DNA from: Cricetomys ansorgei
Taxonomy: Eukaryota; Chordata; Mammalia; Rodentia; Nesomyidae
Direction of reading: 5' to 3'
NCBI GenBank assembly: GCA_026225945.1
Contig: JAMJFZ010000699.1
Span: 62,001-126,000 of the forward strand
Length of the DNA: 64,000 nucleotides
Positions within the stretch are counted from its first letter, which is position 1. Every line of letters begins with the position of its first letter. Positions 34,386 to 45,420 of this stretch are shown here, one piece after another. Under the pieces are notes generated by a model. The model saw nothing but the letters and a program-made list of their open reading frames with translations. It did no database searches and was not told where the DNA came from. A program made the position numbers and the translations under genes.

Positions 34386-35404
34386 AGTTACAATATGGAA
34401 ATCTAACATATCTTCAAAAAACTATATTGACCCAAAACTCAGTTCTGTAATAACAAATTTTGCCCTGAGAGCTGTACTGAGAATCTCAGTGTCTAGTTTG
34501 ATTTCATTACTTTCCTTTGTTGTCCTTGTCTGTGGTGTTGTCTGAGAGAAAGAGGCACCTCCTCTTTCTAGAGTCTCTAGAGTCTCTAGACACATTCAGC
34601 TGTCAACCCACCCTGATTCTTCTCTGCTGCTGTAAGGACTGCTCTTCATCAAAGCATTCCTGAGAGACCATATATGCAAATAAGCATGTCACCTCTTCAA
34701 GTGTTCACATAGAGACACGCAGCTAAGTTTGCTATGTGTCCAAGAGATTGTAATGAGAGCACCAAAACAGGACTTTGGATTCAGGAATTCATAGCTACTT
34801 TTGTGAAGGTAATAGGGTGGGCCAAGTAATATTCCCTGATTTTGACTTGAAAAAGCAGAGCCTGATATGTATACCATCACTTTTATATCACCAAGGCAAT
34901 AAGTTCGTAAAACACTATGTAATCTTTATGCTTATCGCAATATTTTGCTATAGAAAAAAGCCTTTGAGATCATCTAGCAAGGCCCCAAGTAACTGATGAG
35001 CAAACTGAGGCCCACAAAGTCCAAGGAGCACATAGGATAACTGGGACAAAAAAATGGTGCTTTTTTTATTTTGCTCCTTAATCACAATGTGGGGTAAATA
35101 GGATCTGGCTTCATCTTCCTCAGGCGTAGTTGTTGGCAGAGCAGAGGGGTGGAGGCAAATGCTGACAGCTAGGAATGTTTAGGTGGAATTATCACAGGAC
35201 AGGAAAGGAGAAAAAGTGAAAATTATAGATAAACAAAAACTTGGCAAAGAGTTCTGCTTCATAAATAAAAATACCAAAGGGACTCAAGAGCACTGAGGAA
35301 TCCTTTCCTCCTCAGAGCTGAGCTTATCCTGCCATATATTATGCCTTCAGACCCGGAAGACGAGCCTAGATTCCAACAGTCTGCTTTACTCTTCAGCATG
35401 CTGC
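34386..35404. other. Unassigned with small tandem and MIR
   Basis: A 9-bp unit (tctctagag) is repeated about three times at 34564-34591. A MIR-like core lies near 34950-35040 (gatgagcaaactgaggcccac). No gene recognised. Confidence 0.4.
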
Positions 35405-35640
35405 ATTCAGCAAATGTACATGGCATGCTCACTGGGTGTTGTGCCAAGTACTAGGACAGAGAATAGGACAGAGGCACAGTAAACTACAAAAAAAGCAAGT
35501 GGCAAAACTCTATGTAAACAGAAGTATGAATGGGAATACAGAAGAGGAAAGGTTCAACGGGGGCATCATTGTCTCTCTGAGACGAGCCTTGACTTGGCTT
35601 CACAGAGGCACTCACTCTGCCAATGAAGCAGAGAATGACA
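35405..35640 (+). mobile_element. Possible ancient repeat Z fragment
   Basis: cattcagcaaatgtacatggc, gtgttgtgccaagtactaggacagag and acagaggcacagtaaactac follow the start of the old consensus described for 12060-12240. Moderate to low confidence. Confidence 0.4.
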
Positions 35641-35689
35641 ATAAGTGCTTCGTGGACACTGTCCTTATCATCTCTGTGGTTGATTGATT

Positions 35690-35825
35690 AGTTATTTCCA
35701 ATTAAGTGATGACGATGTGGAGAATTCAGTGTTTTCATTGAAGTCACAGTTAGTTCTGGATTTGAACCTGCCTTTAGATGACATCAAAACCTGTAATCTT
35801 AACTGGTACAAGGTTATGCCAGGCA
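35690..35825 (+). mobile_element. MIR SINE fragment
   Basis: Clear MIR core: gtcacagttagttctggatttgaacctgcc, then aaaacctgtaatcttaactgg. Confidence 0.7.
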
Positions 35826-35890
35826 TTTGCTCTAAGAGGATGTTACAGGAGCTAGGGTCAAAGCCTAGGCCATGACAGCTCCTATAATAA

Positions 35891-36375
35891 GCTAGGTCCA
35901 GCCACCCACCAATCTTCAATATGCCAATTAAAAATACAATACCTATCAGAGAGCAGAAAAATAAGATTTATTCAATGTGCCAACATTTGTAAGAGCAAAG
36001 ATGTATAGGGACAAGCCCTGTTCCCAAGTCTGTCTTTCAGGTTCTAACGTGAGGTTCACATTTCAATAGAAGACAAGAGGTATGTTTAGTTAAACATTAA
36101 GTCCCAGTCAAGGTGTGATCCCAACCATCTTTCACAACCACTACCTCTGCTCCAGCATCTCTTGTCATACCTGAAAGGTTTTCAGAATTGTATGAAATAC
36201 CATTCTGGGAGACAAGCATCCACCCTCTAGCTGACACCAAGCTTCAGCATTTCCCTTCTCCCAGCATGAGACTCCTAGGGAAACTTCAGTTTCTTGGGGT
36301 CCATTGTTTCAATTGCCTCATAGCCAAAGAGGGGGCAAAATTGTCTCTAGAATATCTCCATACCTGCTAGGGAGA
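35891..36375 (-). mobile_element. LTR-like repeat family X, copy 3
   Basis: Most complete copy: gtccagccacccaccaatc, gccaattaaaaatacaat, agagagcagaaaaataag, gatttattcaatgtg (a minus-strand AATAAA), a gaggttcacatttcaatag block, gtcccagtcaaggtgtgatc, gagacaagcatccacc, cccagcatgagactcctaggg, tagccaaagagggggc and tctctagaatatctcc. Starts only about 1.5 kb from copy 2, in the same direction. Confidence 0.6.
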
Positions 36376-36790
36376 TTATAGGGATACTGTATCCAAAATT
36401 ACAGAGCCTTGGAAGAATCAGGAAAGTTTGTTCTATATATAGCTTCCCAGTAGTACTGTAAGGCTAGACTTGCTTCTGTAATCATATTAAAGCAGGTTGT
36501 GTTCCTGTTCTGTTTATTTGGTTTGGTTTAGCAGCATCCTTCAAGGTTCACCATGGAAATTGTTTGGTAAGGAAACAGATCTGGGAAACACATAGGATAC
36601 TTTTGACTAAATGCAGAAGTAGCAGAGAAGTCAATACACTGGCAGATCAGATTTGCTACTTATAAAATAGAGACAGTGAGAGTTGAAAATAGATTGTGTG
36701 GGTTTAGAAGATAGAGGAGTCTAGGATGTCATCTAGGTTTCTGGCTTGGTTGTTTCACACATGCAGATGCTTTCAATCAGGATTAGAAGT
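36376..36790. other. No gene or named repeat recognised
   Basis: Nothing supported. Confidence 0.4.
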
Positions 36791-36799
36791 ACCAAAGGA

Positions 36800-37013
36800 A
36801 CCAAGCAGTGGTGACACACACCTTTAATCCCTGTACTCAGGAGGCAGAGTTTGAGGCCAGCCTGGTCTACAGAGTGAGTTCCAGGACAGCCAGAGTTACA
36901 ACAGAGAAACCCTGTCTCGAAAGAAAAATAAAAAAATAAAAAAACAAGCAAAAAAATAAAAAAGAAAAGAAGTAGAAGAAGAAGGACGAGGAGGAGAAAT
37001 AGGAAGAGGAGGA
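36800..37013 (+). mobile_element. B1 SINE with long purine-rich tail and target duplication
   Basis: Well-preserved B1 (accaagcagtggtgacacacacc, aatccctgtactcaggaggc, gccagcctggtctacagagtgagttccaggac, gttacaacagagaaaccctgtctc) followed by an AAAAAT and then GAA/GGA-rich tail to about 37013. The nine-base accaaagga at 36791-36799 is repeated at 37014-37022, so body plus tail form one insertion. It carries the ACAAC variant near the 3' end. Confidence 0.95.
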
Positions 37014-37022
37014 ACCAAAGGA

Positions 37023-37519
37023 GTCTGGGAAAGATGTGCTGAGCTTTAAGGATATCTGGATGAAGATTACTGAGTTGACTATGCTAATCAACTAGTTGAT
37101 TAGCTCGTTGACTATGCTAGATCGTTTGTGCAGTTAGCATCTGAAATATATGATCTTAAGAAAGATGAGGTTGGCAGAAGAGCCCTAAGAAACACTTGAA
37201 TTTGCTTAAAGATTTAAGCAGAGAAAAAAGTGTGCAAAGCTGACAGTTCCTCTGATCCTTTCCACCACGGCCTCCAAACTCCGTGGTTAGAGCTCAGTGG
37301 TGAACTAACAGCATGGAACCACTGAGCAGTACAGGAAATCCCAGACAAAACAGTGCAGGCCCTAGCCCGCACACCTACTGCTAGACACACTGAGAATGCT
37401 GTCATCATCATTACCAAAACACAGAACATGTTCAATGTTGTTTCCATCAATGACTTCCAAGCGTAAGGCAGATTCTGACTCTGATTAAGCATTTGATCCA
37501 AATCCTATTAGGGCAACTA
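37023..37519. other. No gene or named repeat recognised
   Basis: Includes a local near-repeat of ttgactatgcta...ctagttgatta (37074-37115). Nothing supported. Confidence 0.4.
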
Positions 37520-37680
37520 GTCAGGAAGAATAAGGGGGTCGACAGGGGTAGGAAGAGTATTAGATGTGTTCATGATCAAATACATCATATACATGTATGA
37601 AAATGGTATAATGGAACCCATTATTAGATATAATTAATATATGCTCATAAAAACGTAACAAAATCTATCTGTTGATTAAA
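37520..37680 (+). mobile_element. Rodent L1 3' end
   Basis: catgatcaaatacatcatatacatgtatgaaaatgg, ataatggaacccattattag and a gctcataaaaacg end match the terminal L1 UTR pattern seen elsewhere in this window. Confidence 0.55.
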
Positions 37681-39079
37681 AGTCTTGTTGGCTTTCCCCA
37701 CTATATATATACTCTGTATGATACAGAGAATGTCTCTTACCAAACAAAGAATGATCCTGCCTAATGGATCTGAGGACTCATCAATTTTCTGCATTTTAAA
37801 AGTCAATAGAAGTTTCACTTTTAAAAATTACCAGCTAAATATGGGAACACATTGACTGTTTAGTGAGTGGTATCCTGTCCCTATTCAAAGAACAAAAATC
37901 TCTTCCCCAAACAAAAAATTAGTACAATGCAGAGGTTAAGCAAGCCAAATGAGTCAAGACAGGGCCGTGCTCACACATTGCTGCACAGAGTGGCTCCAGG
38001 ATTTATTTGTCATTCCCTCAGACAAGTAGCTATGTTGCTGTGCAAGACAAATCAATATGCAGCCACACTTAGTCACCACTGATCAATTCTTCCCTGATCA
38101 ATTCAGATGTGTTCTCTGGGAGTTTCAAAGTAAGTTTAGCTGAGAGGGAGCTTGTTGGCTGGCTGCGTTAGCGTTTGCAGAGCAATCTTTCTCCCTTTCT
38201 CTATGACATGGTGTTGATGTGTGACAATAACCAGAGACTTGCTTATTTTTAAATCAGAAACCTTAGAGGCTAGCTTTTAATTTCAGCACCTTTATTATGG
38301 TAAACTCATTTCAACAGAAATCTTCTTGGCCATATCAAACTTTTCATCACCTCTGGGAGAAGACTGTCTTTTCTGGGCACACTGGGGGAGGAAGGAGTTG
38401 GTGGGGAATGATACACCACAGGCCCAGGGCTTAGTGCTTGTCATCAATTGCACTTGTCCAGAGCTGGAATGATGTTGGATCAAATGATGGGCCTATTAGC
38501 CTCCTGTGGTTCAATAAGAGTGAGGTGGGTCATGCATGATTCATGTTTCAGTAGGACTCTTTGTATATGAACTGCAAACTCCTTTTTTCAGTCAAACAAG
38601 TGGCATGTGTGTTTCAAGAAAAAAAAAAGATATTAGATGAAGCAGGTGGAACCCAATCCCCGACTTACAAATAATTATCTCAGCACCTTCCACTCCACAT
38701 TGGCCCCTGGGTCCTAGTAGTAGTCACATTTAACTATGGTGAAAATTCTTGTGCAAATCCTTTGCTCTGCTGTGGCTTGCATAGTTTTGGCAGAGTGGCC
38801 CAGTCCTAACCATAATATAACATTTCCATGAGCTGGTGTCTGCAGAGTGCCAGACACAGATGCACAAATAAGCTTTTAGTGGACAGCCTATTTGTTAGTC
38901 AGTGGAAATGACTTATGTTCTTCCAACACTCTAATTAGGAGAAAGAGTTCGAATTTTTATTGCCTGCCTCATTTAGCTGTGAGTAATTAAAAGCAGGACA
39001 CTCAGTGTGTGATAAGAGCTAAAACATCAAACAAGTTTTGAGGATGGGATGCATGGCAGGCACTGGAGAGTGCTTCCTC
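37681..39079. other. Apparently unique; candidate conserved block
   Basis: No repeat recognised apart from an A12 run near 38620. About 38700-39020 is repeat-free, with ctctaattaggag, gtgagtaattaaaagc and atttaactatgg motifs. A reasonable conserved non-coding candidate; untested. Confidence 0.35.
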
Positions 39080-39285
39080 AGGCTCAGGCAGCCTGCTAGG
39101 CACTTCACTGACATTCACTTATTTGGTCATTATTTTAAAAAAACCTTATAAGGGAAATAGTATTAGCATCTGGATTTTAAAGAGTAAGTACTGAGCCACA
39201 GACAGGCTAAGAAACTTAATAAAAGTCATAAGTACGAATCCCATATGGAAGTCAAATCTAGGCAGTATGGCTTCTTCTCAGCATC
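39080..39285 (+). mobile_element. MIR SINE
   Basis: Near-complete but diverged MIR: ctgctaggcacttcactgacattcactta, aaccttataagggaaatag, gagtaagtactgagccacagacag, then aacttaataaaagtcataagtac and gaatcccatatggaagtc. Confidence 0.75.
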
Positions 39286-39329
39286 ACTGTGCCTAAGTTT
39301 CCCATTTTCTCATAATCTTCCTTATTCTG

Positions 39330-39560
39330 ATAGAATTTTCCCCAATCTATCAGAGCTCCTCTCATCCATTCACATCAAGTGCCATCTCTGGCATGCTTCC
39401 CAAGTCCTCCCTGTTAGTATCAGGCTCCCTTGTCTATGCTCCCAAGACTTTGCAATTTCTTTTGATGGTACTTCTTATACTTTGTCTTTGATCCTTTGTA
39501 TATTGAATGGCAGTGCCTCCCCTGGCAGGTCATAATGATTTTTGCATTCCTGCACATATC
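39330..39560 (+). mobile_element. L2 LINE 3' fragment
   Basis: L2 order: cacatcaagtgccatctctggc, catgcttcccaagtcctccctg, tcaggctccc, tacttcttatactttgtc and cctttgtatattgaatggcagtgcctcccctggca. Confidence 0.6.
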
Positions 39561-40739
39561 CTCACTGCCTTATCCTCTTACACCTCCCAGGAAGCTGTGT
39601 TTCAAGGAGTAGGTGAATAAGATAAGACATAATTTCTTCCATTAAGAATTTTACAGCCATCAACTTAAATATACCATCCTTGCCCAGGAGACACTCAGAC
39701 ACTATTTATGCCATTTGTGGGACCAGTTCCCTATCTTAAAACCCTCATGAATAGCTTTTTCTGGAAGCCCTTACAATGAGAAATAAAGTATCATGGCTCA
39801 GTAGACTTTAGATTAAGAAAAGGGAACATGGTCCAGCCCTAATTTCCAGCATAAGAATCTCCCCTAAAGATCAAAGGAGTCCAGTATCCATAGGCACTTC
39901 TCAGGCTTGGTGTATGTCTCTTCCTTCTCTCATAAGTCAGTCTGTGTGCACACCAGCAGCCTTATTGTCAGGAAGGTCTTTTGGGGTTTGAATACATTCT
40001 GATCACAGTTTCCTCTCCCTCATCTCCTCCCAGATCCTTACTTCCTCTCCACCCATCCAACTCCTCTCTATGATCAGTTGTTCTCCCCATCCCACACCCA
40101 AAGGTTACACCACACCTAATCTGTCTTCTGCATTCAATTATTTTGGCACTTTGGTTCTGATCAACCCTTCAGTGAACTATTTGACTGCATAATGCAAATG
40201 ACTTAGAAAACTGTACTGTGTCGTCATGCCCACTAAATTGGATTACCCTTCCAGACATTTAATGGATTGCTTAACAAACAGTCCCAAAGATCCTGAAATG
40301 ATTAATTTTTGTTTCCATGTATAGCTATCTTCAAGGAGAGAGTACTGGCTTCTTAATGGCCTAAGAGGCAGGCTAAGACCAGCCTCTGTGAATACCAGCT
40401 GCAGCCCCTAAATTCTTATATTCCATTGGTCTTGCTTGAGTCTCTTTTGACTGTGTCCCATACAAAGTGTCCTCAGAGAAAATGTCCCTTCTCACTCTGC
40501 CTTCTTCCAGAGCATCTGTAACTCTGGCTGGCTCAAAGTCTAGGTACATGGACTAAGGGGCTAAAGAGAAATGTCCAATTTAGATTTTGACTTAAAGTTG
40601 TAGGAAGAAAGCACCTGAATACTCAGAGAAATATTCTGAGCTTAAGAGTTTGTTTTTAAGTATATTATACACATGTGTAGTATATGTGTATGTGTGTTCA
40701 CACATATAGAGTCCATGTATATGAAGGTGCATATGTACA
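39561..40739. other. Mostly unassigned
   Basis: A short antisense L1-terminus-like piece lies near 39985-40090 (gtttgaatacattctgatcacag then a CCTC-rich run). Otherwise nothing recognised. Confidence 0.4.
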
Positions 40740-41025
40740 GGTGTGTGTGCATTTGGAGCCCCAAGATTTACATTACCACCCTCCTCCATATTGTTCATTG
40801 AGATTAGGTCTCTTAACTGAACCCAGAACTCACTGATACAGATTAGTCTTGCTAGTCAGCTTGCTCTGGGAATGCCATCTTTTATTTTGGAGCTCTAGAT
40901 TTTCAGGCTGGCTGCCATGTATAACCAGCATTTATATATGTTCCAGGAATCCCAAATTCTGGACCCCGTGCTTATGAAGCATGCATTTTATCCACTGAGA
41001 TATCTCTTCCCAGCCAAGAATTTTA
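40740..41025 (-). mobile_element. B3/B4-class SINE (antisense), first of two
   Basis: gtgtgtgtgcatttggagcc, attgagattaggtctcttaactgaacccagaactcac, tagtcttgctagtcagcttgctctggg and catgtataaccagc...ttatatatgttccagg, ending atccactgagatatctcttcccagcc. Antisense of a long rodent SINE; old. Confidence 0.7.
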
Positions 41026-41051
41026 ACATGTATCTCCCTCCTCTATCTCTG

Positions 41052-41202
41052 TTGTGTGTGTGTGAGAGAGAGAGACAGAGACACAGAGAGAGACAGAGAG
41101 AGAGACAGAGACACAGAGAGAAAAACAGAGACACAGAGAAAGAGACAGAGAGAGACAAAGAAATAGAGACAAAGAAACAGAGACAGAGACAGAGACAGAC
41201 AG
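41052..41202. repeat. GT then GAGA/GACA-rich microsatellite
   Basis: GT units, then GA and CAGAGA units over 150 bases, sitting between two antisense SINEs. A 118-codon E/R-rich plus frame here is only the translation of the repeat. Confidence 0.97.
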
Positions 41203-41204
41203 AA

Positions 41205-41481
41205 TATGTTACATGGCCATACTTAGGAAGTCAAAAGACAACCTCAGGTGTTGGTCCTTACTTTCCAATTTGAGGCAGTGTCCCTTATTTGCTGCTGTAT
41301 TCATCAGGCTAGCTGGCCTGCGAGCATATTGTGATGCTCTGCTTTTCCAGTTCCCAGCTTACCAGAGGAGCACTTGGATTACAGATACATTTTACCATAT
41401 CCAGTTTTACTTGGGGATCTGGATACTGCTCCTCATGTTTGCACTGCAGATATTTTACACACTGAGATGTTTCTCCAGACC
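41205..41481 (-). mobile_element. B3/B4-class SINE (antisense), second of two
   Basis: aggaagtcaaaagacaacctcaggtgttggtcc, tttgaggcagtgtcccttatttgctgctgtattcatcaggctagctggcc, cagaggagcacttggattacagatac, atatccagttttacttggggatctgg and acactgagatgtttctccagacc. Full-length antisense copy; the adjacent microsatellite is at its 3' tail side. Confidence 0.8.
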
Positions 41482-41497
41482 ACAAGATGCATTAGTG

Positions 41498-41597
41498 GGC
41501 TTGGCTGGGTGATACATTCCTATAACTGAAGTTCCCAAGAAGCTGAGGCAGGAGGATCTCAAATTCAAGGCCATCTTGGACAATAAAGCAAGAGCAT
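41498..41597 (+). mobile_element. Proto-B1 type SINE
   Basis: gggcttggctgggtgatacattcctataactgaag, aagctgaggcaggaggatctcaaattcaaggccatcttggacaataaagcaagagc. Monomeric; tail passes into the GAA tract. Confidence 0.8.
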
Positions 41598-41702
41598 ATC
41601 AAATCAGAAGAAAAAAGAAGATGGAGGAGGAGGAGAAAGAACAAGAACAAGAAGAACAAGAACAAAAAAGAAGGAAGAGGAAGAAGAAGAAGAGGAATAA
41701 AG
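41598..41702. repeat. (GAA)n / AACAAG purine tract
   Basis: GAA, GGA and AAGAAC units derived from the tail of the preceding SINE. The 85-codon K/E-rich plus frame here is not a gene. Confidence 0.95.
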
Positions 41703-42945
41703 CAAACGAAAACAGAAAAGGTTACCATAATGGCATTCTTATTTCACTGATTCCATTTTATTTGCTGTCTTCTTTTGTATCTGAGGCCACAAATGAAGCA
41801 CGAACTACCATCAAGTTCAACTTTCACCAATGACTGTTTTGCCTTGTGTAAGTGACAGCCTCTCCAAGTCTGAGTTATGCCATGTGAAAAATCAAGAAGG
41901 TCATCTCTGCCCTGTCTACTTTACAGGCCCTCCTGAGGATGCTATCAGATAAAATATGTCCTCCTAACATGTGGCAAGATATGTATTTCTATGTTTTTGT
42001 TTTAAAATGTGTGAGGAAAAATGAAGCCATCCAATGACTTGTCTGAGGTACGTTGTGCCAGACCTAGGAAATTGTTGACATCTCCCAAAGTCACACATTT
42101 TTATACTCTCTTATCTGCTAACTTGGAGAGTTTCTTCTCAGCTTTGGAGTAGATTAACACATTGGAAGGACCAGACTCTGACTCTTCTCCAATTCTCAGA
42201 GGCCTCCTTAAGCTGTCCATCATTTAAAGCACATTTGAAATAATTAGAATAGTTTTTCAATTTTTCAAGGCTTCCTGACAATTCCTTTTTCCTGTCTTCA
42301 AAGCATGTGCTAATATAATAGCATCAGAAATGTGAATCCTTACACTTTGACTTTCGTGATTCTCTTGAAATAATATCATTAATGACTTTTTTAACCATCA
42401 GAGGCCTTTGAATAGAGATTGATTTAAAACACGAGCAGCAAATATCTGCGGGTCATACAAGAAAGCTCAAAATTAAGTGTGCTTTTGCATACAAGAACAT
42501 TTCATATCTTTTTGCATACAAGAACATTAAAATCTTTTTGATGCATCTAATATTGTCATAAAGAGCTGTGTGAAGGGGAAATCTGTTTGTAGAAATCTGC
42601 TCTGTGTTATACTGTACCAACATCACATCTTCCCATTATTTAACTTTTAAAAATAGATCAGCCCTTCTTGTTGGAAACAATTTATCATCAAAAAGTACAT
42701 TTTACATTATGACAAACTCTTTAGAAATGATATAGCTATGCTTGTTTACTTTTCTACAAAGAATTATATCTGGGGTGCATTTTTACAAATTAATGGTTTT
42801 CATCTTTTTCTCCCTTTTTCTTTCCCTTAAGACTTTTCCCTTTTGTGATATCCTCTCTAGTTTTGTGAATGCCATGGCAAGCTTTAAAAAAAGTGATCAC
42901 TACCAAAATGTGATGATAAAACCCTATCAGTAAAGATCATGTGTG
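41703..42945. other. Long repeat-free stretch, candidate conserved DNA
   Basis: No repeat recognised from about 41720 to 42940. From 42060 to 42720 the sequence is AT-rich but complex. It holds a 27-bp tandem duplication (gcatacaagaacatt at 42487 and 42514) and motifs such as aaataattagaatag and aatatcattaatgac. No reading frame above 65 codons. Candidate conserved non-coding DNA; untested. Confidence 0.4.
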
Positions 42946-42953
42946 CGCACACA

Positions 42954-43010
<57 letters not shown>
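42946..43010. repeat. (CA)n microsatellite
   Basis: About 30 CA units with one TACA interruption. Confidence 0.98.
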
Positions 43011-44599
43011 GTAACCTTATTTTCTGAATCACTGATGGGTACTTGGGATGAGTTTCTTCACCCCTCAAACAATTCTTCAAAGGAGCTATTGAAAATGCCT
43101 CCTGGCTCACCTGGCAAATCTCCCTGGCCTTAGTAGTACTAAGCAATGACGCTTTCCCAAAAGGATCCGGGTAGAAACCAAGCTTTGGCTATAAAGCAAC
43201 TAGAATATATAAATCTTGAGTATGAAATGATCCCTTAAATTAGAGTCATCTCTCAGTTGAGGCATTACCTTAATACTTAAGTATTCTTTAAAGCCACAAG
43301 CTAAGATCAGGCAAGATGGAAGAAAGACAAGGGTCAATAAAATGTATACAGTAAACATGTTAATAATAGCCCTGCAGTCTGTTTTCTCATCCTAAGAAAA
43401 ATAATCCCTGAAAGAATGGATAAATGATCCTAGGAGACGCCACAGTTACTTCTTAGTCCTGTCCATAGCAAAAACAAAGCAAAACAAAAAAAAAAAAACA
43501 ACTAGGTGTGTCAGCTCAATGTCACAGGAAATCTTTACATCAGTAAGCATGGCATAGTGGCAGACAAATTGAGTACCTACAAAGTACCAAGACCTATGCT
43601 AGATGTGAGAAAAGTAAAGGACCAATGAGACATCCTCTATATTGAAACTCTCCTTATCTTCCCTTCAGGGGTCCTACCGTGAAGGTGTTTGGCCATATTC
43701 AACAGTCCCTCTAGTGTCAGATACCTCTTGCTTTTTATTGTGTTACTGCTTTATCGCACTGTATTATGGGAGTTACCATTGGTCTGAACTTGTGTTTGTT
43801 GTAGGATCAGAGTTGTTTACAAACACCAAAAACATTTTTGAACCACTTTGCAGATTTAACCTCAGACTGGGCTACATCCTGAATGAAGACAGAGGAGATG
43901 ATCTGTCTGCATCCTCCTTCATCTCTCTGCTACTCAGAGAGGAAGAGGAGCATAAGAACAATGGAATGAAGAGGAAGCTGCAGAGCAGCACCCACATCTT
44001 CTTTTCTGTTTTACTTTTTCTGGCCAACCATTGGAGAAGAAATAGAAAACTTGAGAGGAAACCCATAATACTTTTATCTAAAGGGAATGTTGAATATGAT
44101 CAAACATCTTTACCACAAGGATCTCTGAAGGAAAGAAGTGATTCTTCATGGCATTTTCTTCCAGAGGGAGACTCAGAGACTGGACACTATGGTGGGAGAC
44201 ACAGGAGCTGCTGGGTGGATCTAGTGTTGTAGGAGAGATGAACAGAAAGCGTCAACACACAGTCATCAAGTTCATCACCACAGTAGTTCATCACCACAGA
44301 ATGAGAGGTCCAGGGAATCTTTGCACTCAGGCAGAGAGAATGACATCTACAAACTCTCTATTACAAAGAAGATGCATGACCCAGAATGTTTTATAAAAGT
44401 GAAACTTTTGAGGAGATGCAAAGTCATGTGTATATTCTAGATCACACATACTGGAGAAAATATGTGAACACCATCTTTCTCTTTTTTCCTTTCTCATTAT
44501 TCTTACCTTCTTTAATCTTCTCTTAGTAAAATAGTCTGTTCTGGATTTTCATCTTTGTGTTTATTTTCCTATGTTTAGGTTCTGTGTATGAGAGAAAAC
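43011..44599. other. No gene or named repeat recognised; 196-codon open frame
   Basis: A plus-strand frame runs 43642-44232 without a stop. It has no recognised domain, starts with a poor context and shows no splice or polyadenylation pattern. A small duplication (catcaagttcatcaccac / tagttcatcaccac) lies at 44267-44296. I treat the open frame as chance but list it for checking. Confidence 0.4.
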
Positions 44600-45420
44600 A
44601 TGAGATGTTTGTTCTTCTGAATCTGGCTTATTTTCCCTGACCTAGTCAGTCCCATACATTTACCTCCAAGGAACAGAACTTCATTCTTTTTATGCCTGTA
44701 TAAAAATCTATTGTGTGTGTGGGGGGGGTGTTACACCCATTTTTAAGCATTCATCTGTTGATAGACATGTAAGCTTATTCCATATTTTGACTATTTTGAC
44801 TATTGTGGATAGTGGAACAACAAACAGACATGTAGGTATCTCTGTGCAATAGTGAACTAGATTCCTTTCAGGATATACCCAAGAATGGCTTTGCTGGGTC
44901 TTATAGTAGCACTATTTTGGGCCTGTTGAGAAACTTCTACACTATCTCCCACAGAAAATGCATTCATTTACATCTCTGCCAGCAATCTATAAAGCTCCTC
45001 TTTCCCCACATCTTCTTCAGCAACTTTTGTCATTTGTTTTCTTGATGATAGCCATTCTAATTGAGGGAAATGAAATCTTGATGAAATTTTAACTTGCATT
45101 TTTGTGATAGTTAAGGATAGTGAACATTTCTATGTATTTATTGGATATTTGTCTTTCTCCTTTTGAGAACCATTGTTTTTAAATCCATTTTCTCATTTAT
45201 TGATTGGCTGATTCGAGACTTTGGTGTTTAATTTTTTGAATGATTTATAACTTCTAGATATTAATACTCTGTCAACTATACAGCTGGAAAATACTTTCTC
45301 CCATTTTTTAGGCTGTCTCTTCACTCTGATTATTATTCTCTTTACTTGGAAGAAGCTTTTAAATTTAGTGTAATCCCATTTGTCAGTCCCTACTGTTATT
45401 TCCAGAAATACTAGAGCATA
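44600..45420 (-). mobile_element. L1 3' end and ORF2 fragment (antisense)
   Basis: Plus strand: gaatctggcttattttccctgacc, tctgttgatagacatgtaagc, gactattgtggatagtgg, gatatacccaagaatggc, ccagcaatctataaagc, cttgatgatagccattctaattg, catttttgtgatagttaagg, ttggatatttgtctttctcc, gatattaatactctgtcaac, tactttctcccattttttagg and gaagcttttaaatttagtgtaatcccatttgtc. Continuous antisense L1 over about 800 bp. Confidence 0.9.

Noticed and set aside
33981..36375. Family X copies 2 and 3 as the LTR pair of one provirus
   Set aside because: The 1.5 kb between them contains MIR and old repeat-like DNA and no retroviral features.
40917..41273. 118-codon R/E/Q-rich frame
   Set aside because: Translation of the GAGACA array between two SINEs.
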